Shown: one piece after another, positions 27,767-35,507 of the stretch
How positions within the stretch are numbered: position 1 is the stretch's first letter
How the letters are laid out: each line of letters starts with the position of its first letter
NCBI GenBank assembly: GCA_964555515.1
Contig: CAZKSJ010000002.1
Location: 1 to 64,000, forward strand
Source: UBA1388 sp964555515
Lineage (GTDB): Bacteria; Patescibacteriota; Microgenomatia; UBA1400; PJMF01
DNA length: 64,000 nucleotides
Reading direction: 5' to 3'
Position numbers and translations under genes: made by a program
Notes under the pieces: generated by a model
What the model was told of the DNA's origin: nothing
Databases searched by the model: none
Seen by the model: only the letters and a program-made list of their open reading frames with translations

Positions 27767-28813
27767 ATGACACAAGAGCAATCGCCTCGGAAATTATTAG
27801 TTACAGGTGGGGCTGGATTTATCGGCTCAAACTTCATTCATTATTGGTTGCAGCACTACCCTCAAGACGAGATTTATAATCTGGACGCGCTCACATACGC
27901 TGGGAATTTAGAAAATTTGGCAGACATCGCTGATCTTAGTAATTATCACTTTATCAAAGGTGATATTTGTAATGCTCAGCTAGTTGATGAGATCATGGCC
28001 GGCACTAACCTCGTCGTGCACTTTGCTGCGGAGTCACACGTTGACCGCTCCATCTCCGAACCTGATCAGTTTTTGCAAACAAATATCATTGGCACCCACA
28101 ATTTGTTGCAAGCATCCTTAAAACATCGCGTGACTCGTTTCCACCACATTTCTACTGATGAAGTTTTTGGCAGTCTTGAACTTGGATCAGCTGCTAAATT
28201 CACCGAGCAAACCAATTATCATCCCAACAGCCCCTACTCGGCAAGTAAGGCTAGTTCAGATCACTTGGTGCGCGCTTATGGTGAGACTTATGGCTTGAAC
28301 TACAGTATTAGTAACTGTTCAAATAATTACGGGCCGTACCAATTTCCAGAGAAGTTCGTCAGCTTAGCGATCACCAACTTGATTGATGATCAACCTGTTC
28401 CGGTTTACGGTTCAGGAGAAAATATTCGCGACTGGTTATATGTCACCGACCATTGTGCGGCCATTGATCAAGTTATTCATCAGGCCGGTGATCAACAAAC
28501 CTATTTAGTGGGTGGCTTGACCAATGATGTCAATAACTTAGAGTTGCTGAAAATCATCGCCAATTTGATGCACAAGCCAGACTCAATGTTTGAATTTGTG
28601 ACCGACCGGCCAGGTCATGATTTACGCTACGCCGTTGATTGGCAAAAAATCAACCAAGAATTGGGCTGGTCACCTCAGGTTACTCTAGAAGAAGGACTGC
28701 AAGCCACCATTACTTGGTATCAAGAACATCAAACTTGGTGGAGGCAGCTAAAAGAGAAGAATCAGGAATATTTTAAAAAACAGTACCAACAACCTGTAAC
28801 TAATAAGGAGTAA
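27767..28813 (+). CDS. rmlB: dTDP-glucose 4,6-dehydratase, 348 aa
   Basis: Cytoplasmic extended SDR that converts dTDP-glucose to dTDP-4-keto-6-deoxyglucose, the second step of dTDP-L-rhamnose synthesis. It has GGAGFIG at 14-20, LDALTYAGNLENL at about 39-51, the TDE catalytic triplet at 130-132 and YxxxK at Y157/K161. NCSNNYGPYQFPEK and PVYGSGENIRDWLYV are characteristic of RmlB. I start at ATG 27767 (MTQEQSPRK) rather than the upstream TTG inside the promoter. It is followed by the rmlC-like and rmlD genes; rmlA is not in the window. Confidence 0.94.
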   Translation: MTQEQSPRKLLVTGGAGFIGSNFIHYWLQHYPQDEIYNLDALTYAGNLENLADIADLSNYHFIKGDICNAQLVDEIMAGTNLVVHFAAESHVDRSISEPDQFLQTNIIGTHNLLQASLKHRVTRFHHISTDEVFGSLELGSAAKFTEQTNYHPNSPYSASKASSDHLVRAYGETYGLNYSISNCSNNYGPYQFPEKFVSLAITNLIDDQPVPVYGSGENIRDWLYVTDHCAAIDQVIHQAGDQQTYLVGGLTNDVNNLELLKIIANLMHKPDSMFEFVTDRPGHDLRYAVDWQKINQELGWSPQVTLEEGLQATITWYQEHQTWWRQLKEKNQEYFKKQYQQPVTNKE

Positions 28814-28814
28814 T

Positions 28815-29348
28815 ATGAAAGTTGATCCCAAATACCAAGCAATGCTGACAACCCAAGACTATGGTTCCTCTCCCTCCATCGATGGTGTCGAACTAATCAA
28901 GCTTAACCTACATACAGATGACGGGGGAAATTTTCTTGAAGTCTTTCGTCTCACCGACTCCCAAGTTAGCGGTTTATCCACCGCCTTTGAAGTTAGGCAA
29001 GTTAGTCTTTCTGTCATGTATCCTCAGGTTGTGAAAGCTTTTCATATACATCAGAAGCAAGATGATTTGTGGTTCGTGCCACCTTCTCACCGGTTATTAA
29101 TCAACCTGCATGATGTGAGAGAGGGCAGTAGTACTTTTGATCAACACATGCGCGTAGTTTTGGGCGGAGGGCAAGCCAATTTGCTCCGAATTCCCACTGG
29201 CGTCGCGCATGGTGTTAAGAATTGTTATGATCAACCCATGTTTTTATTTTACGCCACCAATCAGCAATTCAATGCGCAAGCTCCCGATGAAAATCGGTTA
29301 CCTTGGGATGTTTTTGGGTCTGATGTCTGGGAAGTTACCAAAGGTTGA
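28815..29348 (+). CDS. dTDP-4-dehydrorhamnose 3,5-epimerase-like cupin, 177 aa
   Basis: RmlC-like cupin. VKAFHIHQKQDDLWFV takes the place of the classical RGLHYQ active-site strand, and LRIPTGVAHGVKN is the second histidine-bearing cupin strand. The ending FLFYATNQQFNAQAPDENRL retains the RmlC-type PDE(N)R(L) substrate loop. It therefore belongs to the divergent RmlC-like group in which the catalytic His sits in an F/WHxHxKQxD context. AGGAG (28806-28810), inside the last codons of rmlB, sets ATG 28815. Epimerase activity for the pathway is likely from its position between rmlB and rmlD. Confidence 0.85.
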   Translation: MKVDPKYQAMLTTQDYGSSPSIDGVELIKLNLHTDDGGNFLEVFRLTDSQVSGLSTAFEVRQVSLSVMYPQVVKAFHIHQKQDDLWFVPPSHRLLINLHDVREGSSTFDQHMRVVLGGGQANLLRIPTGVAHGVKNCYDQPMFLFYATNQQFNAQAPDENRLPWDVFGSDVWEVTKG

Positions 29349-29375
29349 TTATTAACTCTTTTTAAAAACAACAGA

Positions 29376-30269
29376 ATGAAATCAGAAATACTTGTCACTG
29401 GGTCTGGTGGATTAATCGGTTCTAAGTTTGTGCAATCTTTGGCTGATCGGTATCATTTTCAGATGCTGGATATATCACATCCCACCAATCCGGTTGATAT
29501 CACTAACTTTCAGCAACTTTTTAATTCAGTGCAGAATTCTACTGCTCCTTTTTTAGTGCACTTTGCAGCTTACACCGATGTGACTGGAGCTTGGCAACAG
29601 ACGGGTGATCAAACCGGCATTGCCTACCAAGTCAACGTCGTTGGCACCCAAAATATTGTCAAGGTCTGTCAAGAAACAAACAAACACTTGATTCATATTT
29701 CTACTGCCTATGTGTTTGATGGTCAGAAAAAGGAACAATACCTTGAAACTGATCGCGTTCATCCTATTGAGTGGTACGGAGAAACCAAAGCAAAGGCGGA
29801 AGAAGAAGTCATGAAAAGTGACAAGCCTTGGACAATTCTTCGTATCGACCAACCATTCCGTCAAGATCCTTTCGTTAAACCAGACATTGCCCATGGCATT
29901 GCCCACCAGCTCCTGGATCACACCTTGCCTCCCCAGTTCATTGACCACTGGTTTGGCCCGACGGTAATTGAGGACTTAGTGAAAGTGATTGAGTGGGTTT
30001 TTCGCACTAATACGACCGGCTTGTATCACGCCACTAGCGGTGAGTCTTGGAACAATTTTGAATTTGCCACCAAAATTGCTGAACTGATGAATAGCTCAAA
30101 TCAGGTTCAGTCTAGCAAACTGGCGGATTATCTAAAAACTTCTCAACGTCCATACCAACAAAATACCGCTCTCAATAATCAAAAGTTGGCCTCATTGCTA
30201 GATTTTAAACTTAACTCTGTCACATCAGCCTTAAAATTAGTTAATTACTCATCGTCCGCAGCACTTTGA
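29376..30269 (+). CDS. rmlD: dTDP-4-dehydrorhamnose reductase-like SDR, 297 aa
   Basis: Extended SDR of the RmlD type that reduces dTDP-4-keto-L-rhamnose to dTDP-L-rhamnose. It has TGSGGLIGS at 8-16, VHFAAYTDVTGAW at about 61-73, ISTAYVFDGQKKE at 108-120 (the S/T-YVFDG motif of the family) and YxxxK at Y134/K138. Length is normal. It is co-directional with rmlB and the rmlC-like gene after a 27-nt gap without a clear Shine-Dalgarno site. It converges on trmD with 20 nt between stops. Confidence 0.85.
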   Translation: MKSEILVTGSGGLIGSKFVQSLADRYHFQMLDISHPTNPVDITNFQQLFNSVQNSTAPFLVHFAAYTDVTGAWQQTGDQTGIAYQVNVVGTQNIVKVCQETNKHLIHISTAYVFDGQKKEQYLETDRVHPIEWYGETKAKAEEEVMKSDKPWTILRIDQPFRQDPFVKPDIAHGIAHQLLDHTLPPQFIDHWFGPTVIEDLVKVIEWVFRTNTTGLYHATSGESWNNFEFATKIAELMNSSNQVQSSKLADYLKTSQRPYQQNTALNNQKLASLLDFKLNSVTSALKLVNYSSSAAL

Positions 30270-30289
30270 AACTTGGTTAATTTTGATTA

Positions 30290-30979
30290 TCAGTTAGAAA
30301 AAGATTGATTAATTGGTGCAGTAGATTGATTGTCAAGAATTTTTCGTTGCTCATGCCGCCATTTTTCTATGGCTGCGTGATCACCACTCAATAACACACT
30401 TGGCACCTGCCATGATTGAAATCTTTCTGGCCTGGTATATTGTGGATAACCACCTAGTCCTGGCTCGGAATGGGTTTCCAAGACAGGGCTAGCCTCATTA
30501 CCTAAGGCACCTGGTAATAATCGAGCGACAGCGTCAATGATGACCGCCGCCGCTGGCTCGCCACCAGTCAAGACGTAGTCACCAATTCTCACTTCCTCAT
30601 CGACGAGATGATCCCCAACCCGCTGATCAACCCCCTCATAATGACCGCAGACAATCGTTAAACTGGTGAGTTTAGAATACTCATTGGCTAATTTCTGATC
30701 AAATATCCTACCTCGGGCTGAAGTGAGAATGGTACGACCTGGCTCACCCTCTTTGTTGAGCGCAGCCAGCGCTCCAGCAATTGGTTCCACTTTCATGACC
30801 ATGCCTGGTCCCCCACCAAATGGTCGGTCATCCGTAACGTGGTGTTTGTCTAGCGCGAAGTCGCGAATGTTAATCAATTGCACGTCAATCAGCCGCTTTG
30901 TCTTCGCCCGACCAAGGATTGAGCTGTTTAACAATCCTGAAAAGTACTCTGGAAAGAGAGTTAGGATGTGAATTTTCAT
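30290..30979 (-). CDS. trmD: tRNA (guanine-N1)-methyltransferase TrmD, 229 aa
   Basis: SPOUT methyltransferase that makes m1G37 in tRNAs reading CUN, CCN and CGG codons. MKIHILTLFPEYF opens the protein. FGGGPGMVMKVEPI lies at 54-67. The knot that binds S-adenosylmethionine, GHYEGVDQRV...EEVRIGDYVLTGGEPAAAVI, lies at about 112-147, and PGALGN follows at 156-161. YPQYTRPERFQ and LLSGDHAAIEKWR are the family's C-terminal motifs. A frame opens at 31009, but ATG 30979 gives the canonical N-terminus. It stands alone here rather than with rpsP and rplS. Confidence 0.97.
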   Translation of the reverse strand: MKIHILTLFPEYFSGLLNSSILGRAKTKRLIDVQLINIRDFALDKHHVTDDRPFGGGPGMVMKVEPIAGALAALNKEGEPGRTILTSARGRIFDQKLANEYSKLTSLTIVCGHYEGVDQRVGDHLVDEEVRIGDYVLTGGEPAAAVIIDAVARLLPGALGNEASPVLETHSEPGLGGYPQYTRPERFQSWQVPSVLLSGDHAAIEKWRHEQRKILDNQSTAPINQSFSN

Positions 30980-30993
30980 AGATGAGTGCTGAT

Positions 30994-31002
30994 ATTCTAG
31001 CA
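30994..31002 (-). promoter_or_regulatory. Extended -10 (TGC-TAGAAT) of trmD
   Basis: TAGAAT on the minus strand (30999 to 30994) preceded by TGC. Its first base lies 20 nt before ATG 30979, predicting a leader of about 8 nt. Confidence 0.5.
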
Positions 31003-31114
31003 TTACCATAAACTGTGGGGGCTAACTGCGGTTTGCCACCAGGCCACGGCCGAACTCGACAATTATCCTGTACATTTTTTAATAATTGCGTACCCAAACT
31101 TTCCAGCGAATTTC

Positions 31115-31134
31115 TTGATTAGATATCTAATCAA
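31115..31134. promoter_or_regulatory. Perfect 20-bp palindrome
   Basis: Half-site TTGATTAGAT followed directly by its exact reverse complement ATCTAATCAA, in the gap between divergent trmD and the 31226 gene. It ends about 55 bp upstream of the -35 of the latter. A perfect palindrome without spacer looks like a binding site for a dimeric regulator. It has no loop or T-run, so it is not a terminator. Confidence 0.45.
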
Positions 31135-31189
31135 ATCCACGCGCTGAAGTCTTTTCAATTGCCTCTTGCTTTTAATCTCACGCAGTGTG

Positions 31190-31219
31190 GTGACAGCGGG
31201 GCGGTATGTACGCTACAAT
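31190..31219 (+). promoter_or_regulatory. Promoter of the 31226 gene
   Basis: GTGACA (31190-31195), an 18-nt spacer, then TACAAT (31214-31219). The hexamer starts exactly 12 nt before ATG 31226, so the predicted transcript has no leader. Confidence 0.65.
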
Positions 31220-31225
31220 GAATTC

Positions 31226-32311
31226 ATGCCACAAACTGACAACGTCGGTTTTAATTTAACCAAAGCCACCCGGATTGGCAGATTATTTGTCAAGTTCGGC
31301 ATCATTGTCTTTGGCCTAATGATGGTGGGGCGTATCAGCTTGCAGGCTTTCACCGCATATTGGATCGCCACCCATCCACCGCCACCACCCCCACCAGCGA
31401 TGGCATTCGGACTGCTACCAAGCATTGACTTTCCAGATGAAGACGAGCTAACTTTGCCCAAGAGCTATCAGTTGGAAACCGAAACTGGCTCCTTACCTGA
31501 GTTTGGTGATCGCGCGTACGTTTACTTTATGCCTCAAAAGGCGGCGAGTCTGCTTGATGCTGACAATGCCATTCAAATTGCACAAAAATACGGCTTTACC
31601 AATAATCCCGAATCAATTGACCCACGCACCTATCGGTGGCGAAAACAATCACCCCTGCAGTCAGTGTTAGAGCTAAACATCGTCACCAACAACTTTGTCT
31701 ACAAAACAGACTACTTATCAAGACCCGAGCTAATTCTAGACGTCGAAATTCCTGTCGAATTTGAAGCCGTCAGCCAGGTGAAAGCATTCTTAAACACCAC
31801 CCAATTGCTGCCAGCCGATGTAGCAACAGCTTCCGGAAAAGTGAAGTTTCTGAAAGCAATTGCTGGCGACTTAACACCCGCTGTTTCTCCCTCAGATGCT
31901 GATTTTGTTCAAGTCGATATCAACCGCGCAGCTTTAAAAGATCAGTTTGAAGTATTCACGGCTGATGCCGAAACCGGCAGTGTTCATGCCATTCTCTCCG
32001 GACAAGGCGGCAACTCTAGCATCGTGCACTTTGAGTTTCAATACTTTCCAGTAGATTATCTGACTAGCTCAACCTATCCTTTACGGTCGGTGACAGAAGC
32101 TTGGCGTCTTCTCCAAGCCGGCGAAGGCTACGTGGCTAGGCCAGCTAGCAGAAATACTGATCTGGCAATCATCCGAAAAGTAGCGTTAGGGTATTATGAA
32201 AGTTTTGTTTATCAAGACTACTTACAACCCATTTATGTGTTCTTTGGCGATGATGATTTTGTCGCATATGTACCCGCACTAACTGCTAACTCGACTGAGA
32301 GTGTACAATAA
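31226..32311 (+). CDS. Membrane-anchored extracytoplasmic protein with a poly-Pro linker, 361 aa
   Basis: Unrecognised function. A short cytoplasmic N-terminus and one membrane helix (about 23-50) are followed by a run of seven prolines (HPPPPPPPAM, about 52-61), then FGLLPSIDFP and a long external region. The external part appears to have two related alpha/beta modules (YVYFMPQKAASLLDADNAI and later YPLRSVTEAWRLLQAGEGY). The poly-Pro followed by FGxLPxxxFP resembles conserved hypotheticals of Microgenomates, from memory only. The longer frame from 31166 would start upstream of the promoter, so ATG 31226 is chosen. Seven prolines in a row would require elongation factor P. Confidence 0.75.
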   Translation: MPQTDNVGFNLTKATRIGRLFVKFGIIVFGLMMVGRISLQAFTAYWIATHPPPPPPPAMAFGLLPSIDFPDEDELTLPKSYQLETETGSLPEFGDRAYVYFMPQKAASLLDADNAIQIAQKYGFTNNPESIDPRTYRWRKQSPLQSVLELNIVTNNFVYKTDYLSRPELILDVEIPVEFEAVSQVKAFLNTTQLLPADVATASGKVKFLKAIAGDLTPAVSPSDADFVQVDINRAALKDQFEVFTADAETGSVHAILSGQGGNSSIVHFEFQYFPVDYLTSSTYPLRSVTEAWRLLQAGEGYVARPASRNTDLAIIRKVALGYYESFVYQDYLQPIYVFFGDDDFVAYVPALTANSTESVQ

Positions 32312-32340
32312 CCACCAACTTTAAATTGAGGATGACTGAT

Positions 32341-33774
32341 ATGACGGTTAGAACGCGGATGGCTCCCAGCCCCACTGGTGAACTTCACGCCGGAGGCATG
32401 GCGACGGTATTGAAGAATTATGCCTATGCCAAAAAAAAAGGCGGTCAATTCATTTTACGCATTGAGGATACAGACCAACAACGTCTGATTCCAGGAGCTG
32501 TAGATGAAATTTTGAAAGTTATTCATGACTACGGCTTAGATTGGGATGAAGGTCCAGATAAAGTTGGCCCATTTGGTCCTTATATTCAATCCCAACGTCT
32601 TGACCTTTATCAACAGCATGCACAACAACTAGTCAAAGCAGGTCAGGCGTATTATTGCTTCTGTTCCCCAGAACGGCTAATTTCGCTCAGACAACAACAA
32701 CAAGCCAATCATCAACCTCCTAGATACGATCAACATTGCTTGCACTTATCACCAGATGAAATTCGGTCAAAGTTAGAGAGAGGCGAAAAATATGTAATTA
32801 GGCTGAAAGTGCCAAATAATCAAGAAGTCAGTTTTACAGATCTGATTAGAGGCAACATCACTTTTAATTCATCTCAAGTTGATGATCAAGTATTACTAAA
32901 ATCAGACGGTTATCCAACCTATCATTTGGCTGTAGTGGTTGATGATCACTTGATGCAGATTAGTATGGTGATGAGAGGCGAGGAATGGATTAGTTCAACC
33001 CCCAAGCATGTTTTGTTATACCAAGCTTTTGGGTGGGACATGCCAGTTTTTGCGCATGTGCCAGTTTTTCTTAATCCCGATGGCAAAGGCAAAATGAGTA
33101 AGCGCAAAGGAACTGTATCTGCTCGCTCATTTCTCGATCGAGGCTATCTTCCTGAAGCGATGCTAAATTTCTTTATGATCCTTGGCTGGTCCCCACAAGA
33201 TCAACGCGAAATTTTAAGTCTTGAGGAATATGTGCAAGAGTTTGACCCTGCCGATCTCAACCCCAACTCTGTGGTGTTTGACTTAAAAAAGCTGGATTGG
33301 CTGAATGGGGTGTATATAAGAAACTTATCTCCCCAAGAACTCAAAAAACGATTACAGCCATACATGCCAGCGGACTTTCCTGATGAAAGGTTTGATCAAA
33401 TCCTTCCGCTTATCTCAGAAAGATTGGTCACACTCGCAGACTTTGAACAACTTACCCAGTATTTTTATCGTAACCCTCAACCTAGTAAGCAACTGCTTTT
33501 AAATAAGGCGGATGAAAGCCTTGTCATTGCTCAACTCCAAGAAGCCATTGCTCAGCTTGAGCAAGTGACAGCATGGAACGAACAAACAATTGAGCTCACT
33601 TTAAGAAAGGTTCAAGAGATTCATAATTGGCAGAAAAATCAATTCTTCATGATGCTTCGCCTGGCAGTAACTGGTGAAAAGTTTACCCCACCTTTATTTG
33701 CCACGATGGCTGTCTTTGAAAAAAGTGAGCTACTCCGCCGCCTACACCAAGCAAAGCAATTAGTGTTATCCTAA
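32341..33774 (+). CDS. gltX: Glutamyl-tRNA synthetase, 477 aa
   Basis: Class I aminoacyl-tRNA synthetase. MAPSPTGELHAGG (7-19) contains the HIGH-type signature as HAGG. FILRIEDTDQQR follows at 37-48. YPTYHLAVVVDDHLMQISMV and RGEEWISSTPKH lie at 191-222, and the KMSKR loop is at 251-255. CFCSPERL keeps two cysteines of the zinc site (C106, C108). GAGG (32328-32331) selects ATG 32341 over an ATG nine bases earlier. The tRNA-Gln in this window and the absence of a glutaminyl-tRNA synthetase here are compatible with a non-discriminating enzyme plus GatCAB, which is inference. Confidence 0.96.
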   Translation: MTVRTRMAPSPTGELHAGGMATVLKNYAYAKKKGGQFILRIEDTDQQRLIPGAVDEILKVIHDYGLDWDEGPDKVGPFGPYIQSQRLDLYQQHAQQLVKAGQAYYCFCSPERLISLRQQQQANHQPPRYDQHCLHLSPDEIRSKLERGEKYVIRLKVPNNQEVSFTDLIRGNITFNSSQVDDQVLLKSDGYPTYHLAVVVDDHLMQISMVMRGEEWISSTPKHVLLYQAFGWDMPVFAHVPVFLNPDGKGKMSKRKGTVSARSFLDRGYLPEAMLNFFMILGWSPQDQREILSLEEYVQEFDPADLNPNSVVFDLKKLDWLNGVYIRNLSPQELKKRLQPYMPADFPDERFDQILPLISERLVTLADFEQLTQYFYRNPQPSKQLLLNKADESLVIAQLQEAIAQLEQVTAWNEQTIELTLRKVQEIHNWQKNQFFMMLRLAVTGEKFTPPLFATMAVFEKSELLRRLHQAKQLVLS

Positions 33775-33803
33775 TTATTTAACTCAGCCTCATTTAGCCC
33801 AAT

Positions 33804-33827
33804 GATGAAAATTAATGTAATTTCATC
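33804..33827. repeat. AT-rich inverted repeat
   Basis: GATGAAAATTA (33804-33814) and TAATTTCATC (33818-33827) pair over about 10 bp with one bulge and a 3-nt loop, 30 nt after the gltX stop. No T-run follows, so it is not a canonical terminator. It may stabilise the gltX 3' end. Confidence 0.4.
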
Positions 33828-33860
33828 AATCCACTGCTAGTCGCTACAGGTTGATGTTTG

Positions 33861-33866
33861 TATACT
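33861..33866 (+). promoter_or_regulatory. -10 box (TATACT) of the 33873 gene
   Basis: TATACT with its first base exactly 12 nt before ATG 33873. The predicted +1 is the start codon. Confidence 0.6.
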
Positions 33867-33872
33867 AACTTT

Positions 33873-34730
33873 ATGTCACAACAGCTGCCCAATGAAACTG
33901 GAGGGACGCTAAACCTAGAAAAATTGCGTCATCAAGTGTTGACAGCGGAATCACAACTGAAGTCCGAATATCCTCAGCAATCCGATTTAATTCTGGCGGC
34001 ACTTAATGAGCGGCTGTTAACTCCACCCGCACCAGTCGGCGATGACTCAATGCGCGGTGGGTTGATCATTGACAAGATTGATCAGACTGATCAAAAACTT
34101 AATTCTAATGCCGTGTCCACTGAAGAAAAGCAAGCCATTCTTGATAAACTTGCCGTCTTAGGACGGCAACCGCTTGCCACTTCTGCTGATGAGCTTTTAT
34201 ACCTCGAGCAACAACTTTCCGATTGGCTCAACCTTGATATTGATTCATCGCACCATGACATTGCCCTACCCCACAATCAGGGCATGATTGCTGCTCTACC
34301 CCATCTCAAACAATCCCCAACCGACTCGCTGACAAAGAAACCCGTGCTCAAAGAAGCGGGTCTAACTTCCAAGAGAAGTTTTTTTGGGTGGCAGCACCTG
34401 ATTAACCAAACTAAACCAGATCCTCATCATGAATTCTTCATCAGCCTGCCCATTTTCCACCTAGATGCTTGGAGCACGCAGTTTCAAACCTTGAGCAAAT
34501 GGTTCTTGAACCAAGCAATGTTGGTCATTAATCCCACTGACGGTATTTTTATGATTGCCAAAGTCCACGACATTTTCTTTGAACCAAGTAATAAGTATCA
34601 GTTTGGAGGATCACCCCAATTGATCAGAGCTGGAAAATTTTGGTCGCCTCAAAACATGGGCAAAGTCATCGTCTTTTTCGTGACAGATGAGAATCAAGCG
34701 GTGAAACCAGGGAAACTTAAATTTGCTTGA
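33873..34730 (+). CDS. Hypothetical protein, 285 aa
   Basis: Unrecognised. Residues 1-160 are polar with helical segments (NLEKLRHQVLTAESQLKSEY, DKLAVLGRQPLATSADELLY) and look partly disordered. From about 165 there is a compact, aromatic-rich C-terminal domain (SKRSFFGWQHLINQ, HLDAWSTQFQTLSKWFLNQA, FFEPSNKYQFGGSPQLI). No signal peptide or membrane helix. The start at ATG 33873 is set by the promoter; the frame extends to 33858 inside the -10 box. A 104-residue hypothetical and ybeY follow, so the three may form one unit. Confidence 0.65.
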   Translation: MSQQLPNETGGTLNLEKLRHQVLTAESQLKSEYPQQSDLILAALNERLLTPPAPVGDDSMRGGLIIDKIDQTDQKLNSNAVSTEEKQAILDKLAVLGRQPLATSADELLYLEQQLSDWLNLDIDSSHHDIALPHNQGMIAALPHLKQSPTDSLTKKPVLKEAGLTSKRSFFGWQHLINQTKPDPHHEFFISLPIFHLDAWSTQFQTLSKWFLNQAMLVINPTDGIFMIAKVHDIFFEPSNKYQFGGSPQLIRAGKFWSPQNMGKVIVFFVTDENQAVKPGKLKFA

Positions 34731-34757
34731 TAGCCAACTAACAAGTGATATGATGTT

Positions 34758-35072
34758 ATGAACACACCAAAGGTCATTAATCTACCATATCTCAGCTATC
34801 TTCAGAAAAGTTTGTCGGGCAGTCAGTTGACCGAAATTCTTGATCACTCATCTCATGAAGAAGCTTACTACTTGATTAGATATCTCTACCTTGTCACAAT
34901 ACAGCGGGCGCTAGCAAACAGCAAATTTGCAGAACAAACAGAATTGCTACAGGCATTGGTCAAGTCAGATCAAGACTTTTATAATTGGGTCGAGTCACAT
35001 CCTAAAACTGCCGCTGCCATGATTGAGGCTGGCCAACGCGCCATAATGACTCTTCGGGAAAATTCGCTATGA
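34758..35072 (+). CDS. Hypothetical protein, 104 aa
   Basis: Unrecognised small, mostly helical soluble protein (LTEILDHSSHEEAYYLIRYL, FAEQTELLQALVKSDQDFY). Its stop overlaps the ybeY ATG by ATGA, so the two are translationally coupled. A TATGAT lies only 9 nt before the ATG, too close to serve as a usual -10, so it is probably read from upstream. A link to ybeY function (ribosome maturation) is inferred from coupling only. Confidence 0.6.
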   Translation: MNTPKVINLPYLSYLQKSLSGSQLTEILDHSSHEEAYYLIRYLYLVTIQRALANSKFAEQTELLQALVKSDQDFYNWVESHPKTAAAMIEAGQRAIMTLRENSL

Positions 35073-35464
35073 TTCAAATTAACTTATTTGTCGGTTCAAG
35101 ATATCCAATTAATCGCAAATTACTCAGAAATCATGTCAAAAATTTTCTGACAGAGCATGATGTTACACACGCCCAGCTTGATATCTCTGTTGTAGGTACC
35201 AGGAAAATCAAGGAGCTTAACGAGTCAAAACTTGCTCATGAAGGCACGACCGATGTGTTGTCTTTTCCTCAACACGAAAAACACCGACTTGATGATGTCC
35301 CCCTGCCCGATACGATACCGCCACATCTTGGTGATATTGTTCTGAGTTTTCCAGAAGCAGTGCGATCTGCAAGAAGATACGGTAAATTGGTTGACGATCA
35401 AATTTGCTTCTATGTAGAACATGGCATTATGCACCTATTGGGCTACCACCACGATGATGCCTAA
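35069..35464 (+). CDS. ybeY: Endoribonuclease YbeY, C-terminally short, 131 aa
   Basis: Zinc-dependent endoribonuclease for 16S rRNA 3'-end maturation and ribosome quality control. TRKIKELNESKLAHEGTTDV (44-63) and LSFPQ precede GDIVLSFPEAV. The zinc triad sits in HGIMHLLGYHHDD with H118, H122 and H128. The protein stops three residues after the last ligand, whereas most YbeY proteins continue about 20 residues with a helix (typically EEAEMFxLQExIL). All catalytic ligands are present, so the enzyme may be active. The stop is a plain TAA, and reading on in other frames does not restore a convincing tail. Confidence 0.9.
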   Translation: MIQINLFVGSRYPINRKLLRNHVKNFLTEHDVTHAQLDISVVGTRKIKELNESKLAHEGTTDVLSFPQHEKHRLDDVPLPDTIPPHLGDIVLSFPEAVRSARRYGKLVDDQICFYVEHGIMHLLGYHHDDA

Positions 35465-35473
35465 AGAGCCTCT

Positions 35474-35501
35474 TTGCAGAAGAACATAACTCAAGTATGT
35501 T
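35474..35501 (+). promoter_or_regulatory. Promoter of dnaX
   Basis: TTGCAG (35474-35479), 16-nt spacer, TATGTT (35496-35501). The hexamer starts exactly 12 nt before ATG 35508. An AGGA two bases before the ATG is too close to act as a normal Shine-Dalgarno site. Confidence 0.5.
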
Positions 35502-35507
35502 AGGATT

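Noticed and set aside
31030..31060. 5S rRNA-like stretch (CCACC...GCCGAACTC)
   Set aside because: GCCGAACTC at 31049-31057 and the upstream CCACC recall 5S loops B and C, but the flanking helices and the rest of the 5S fold are absent on both strands. Chance similarity or a fossil at most.
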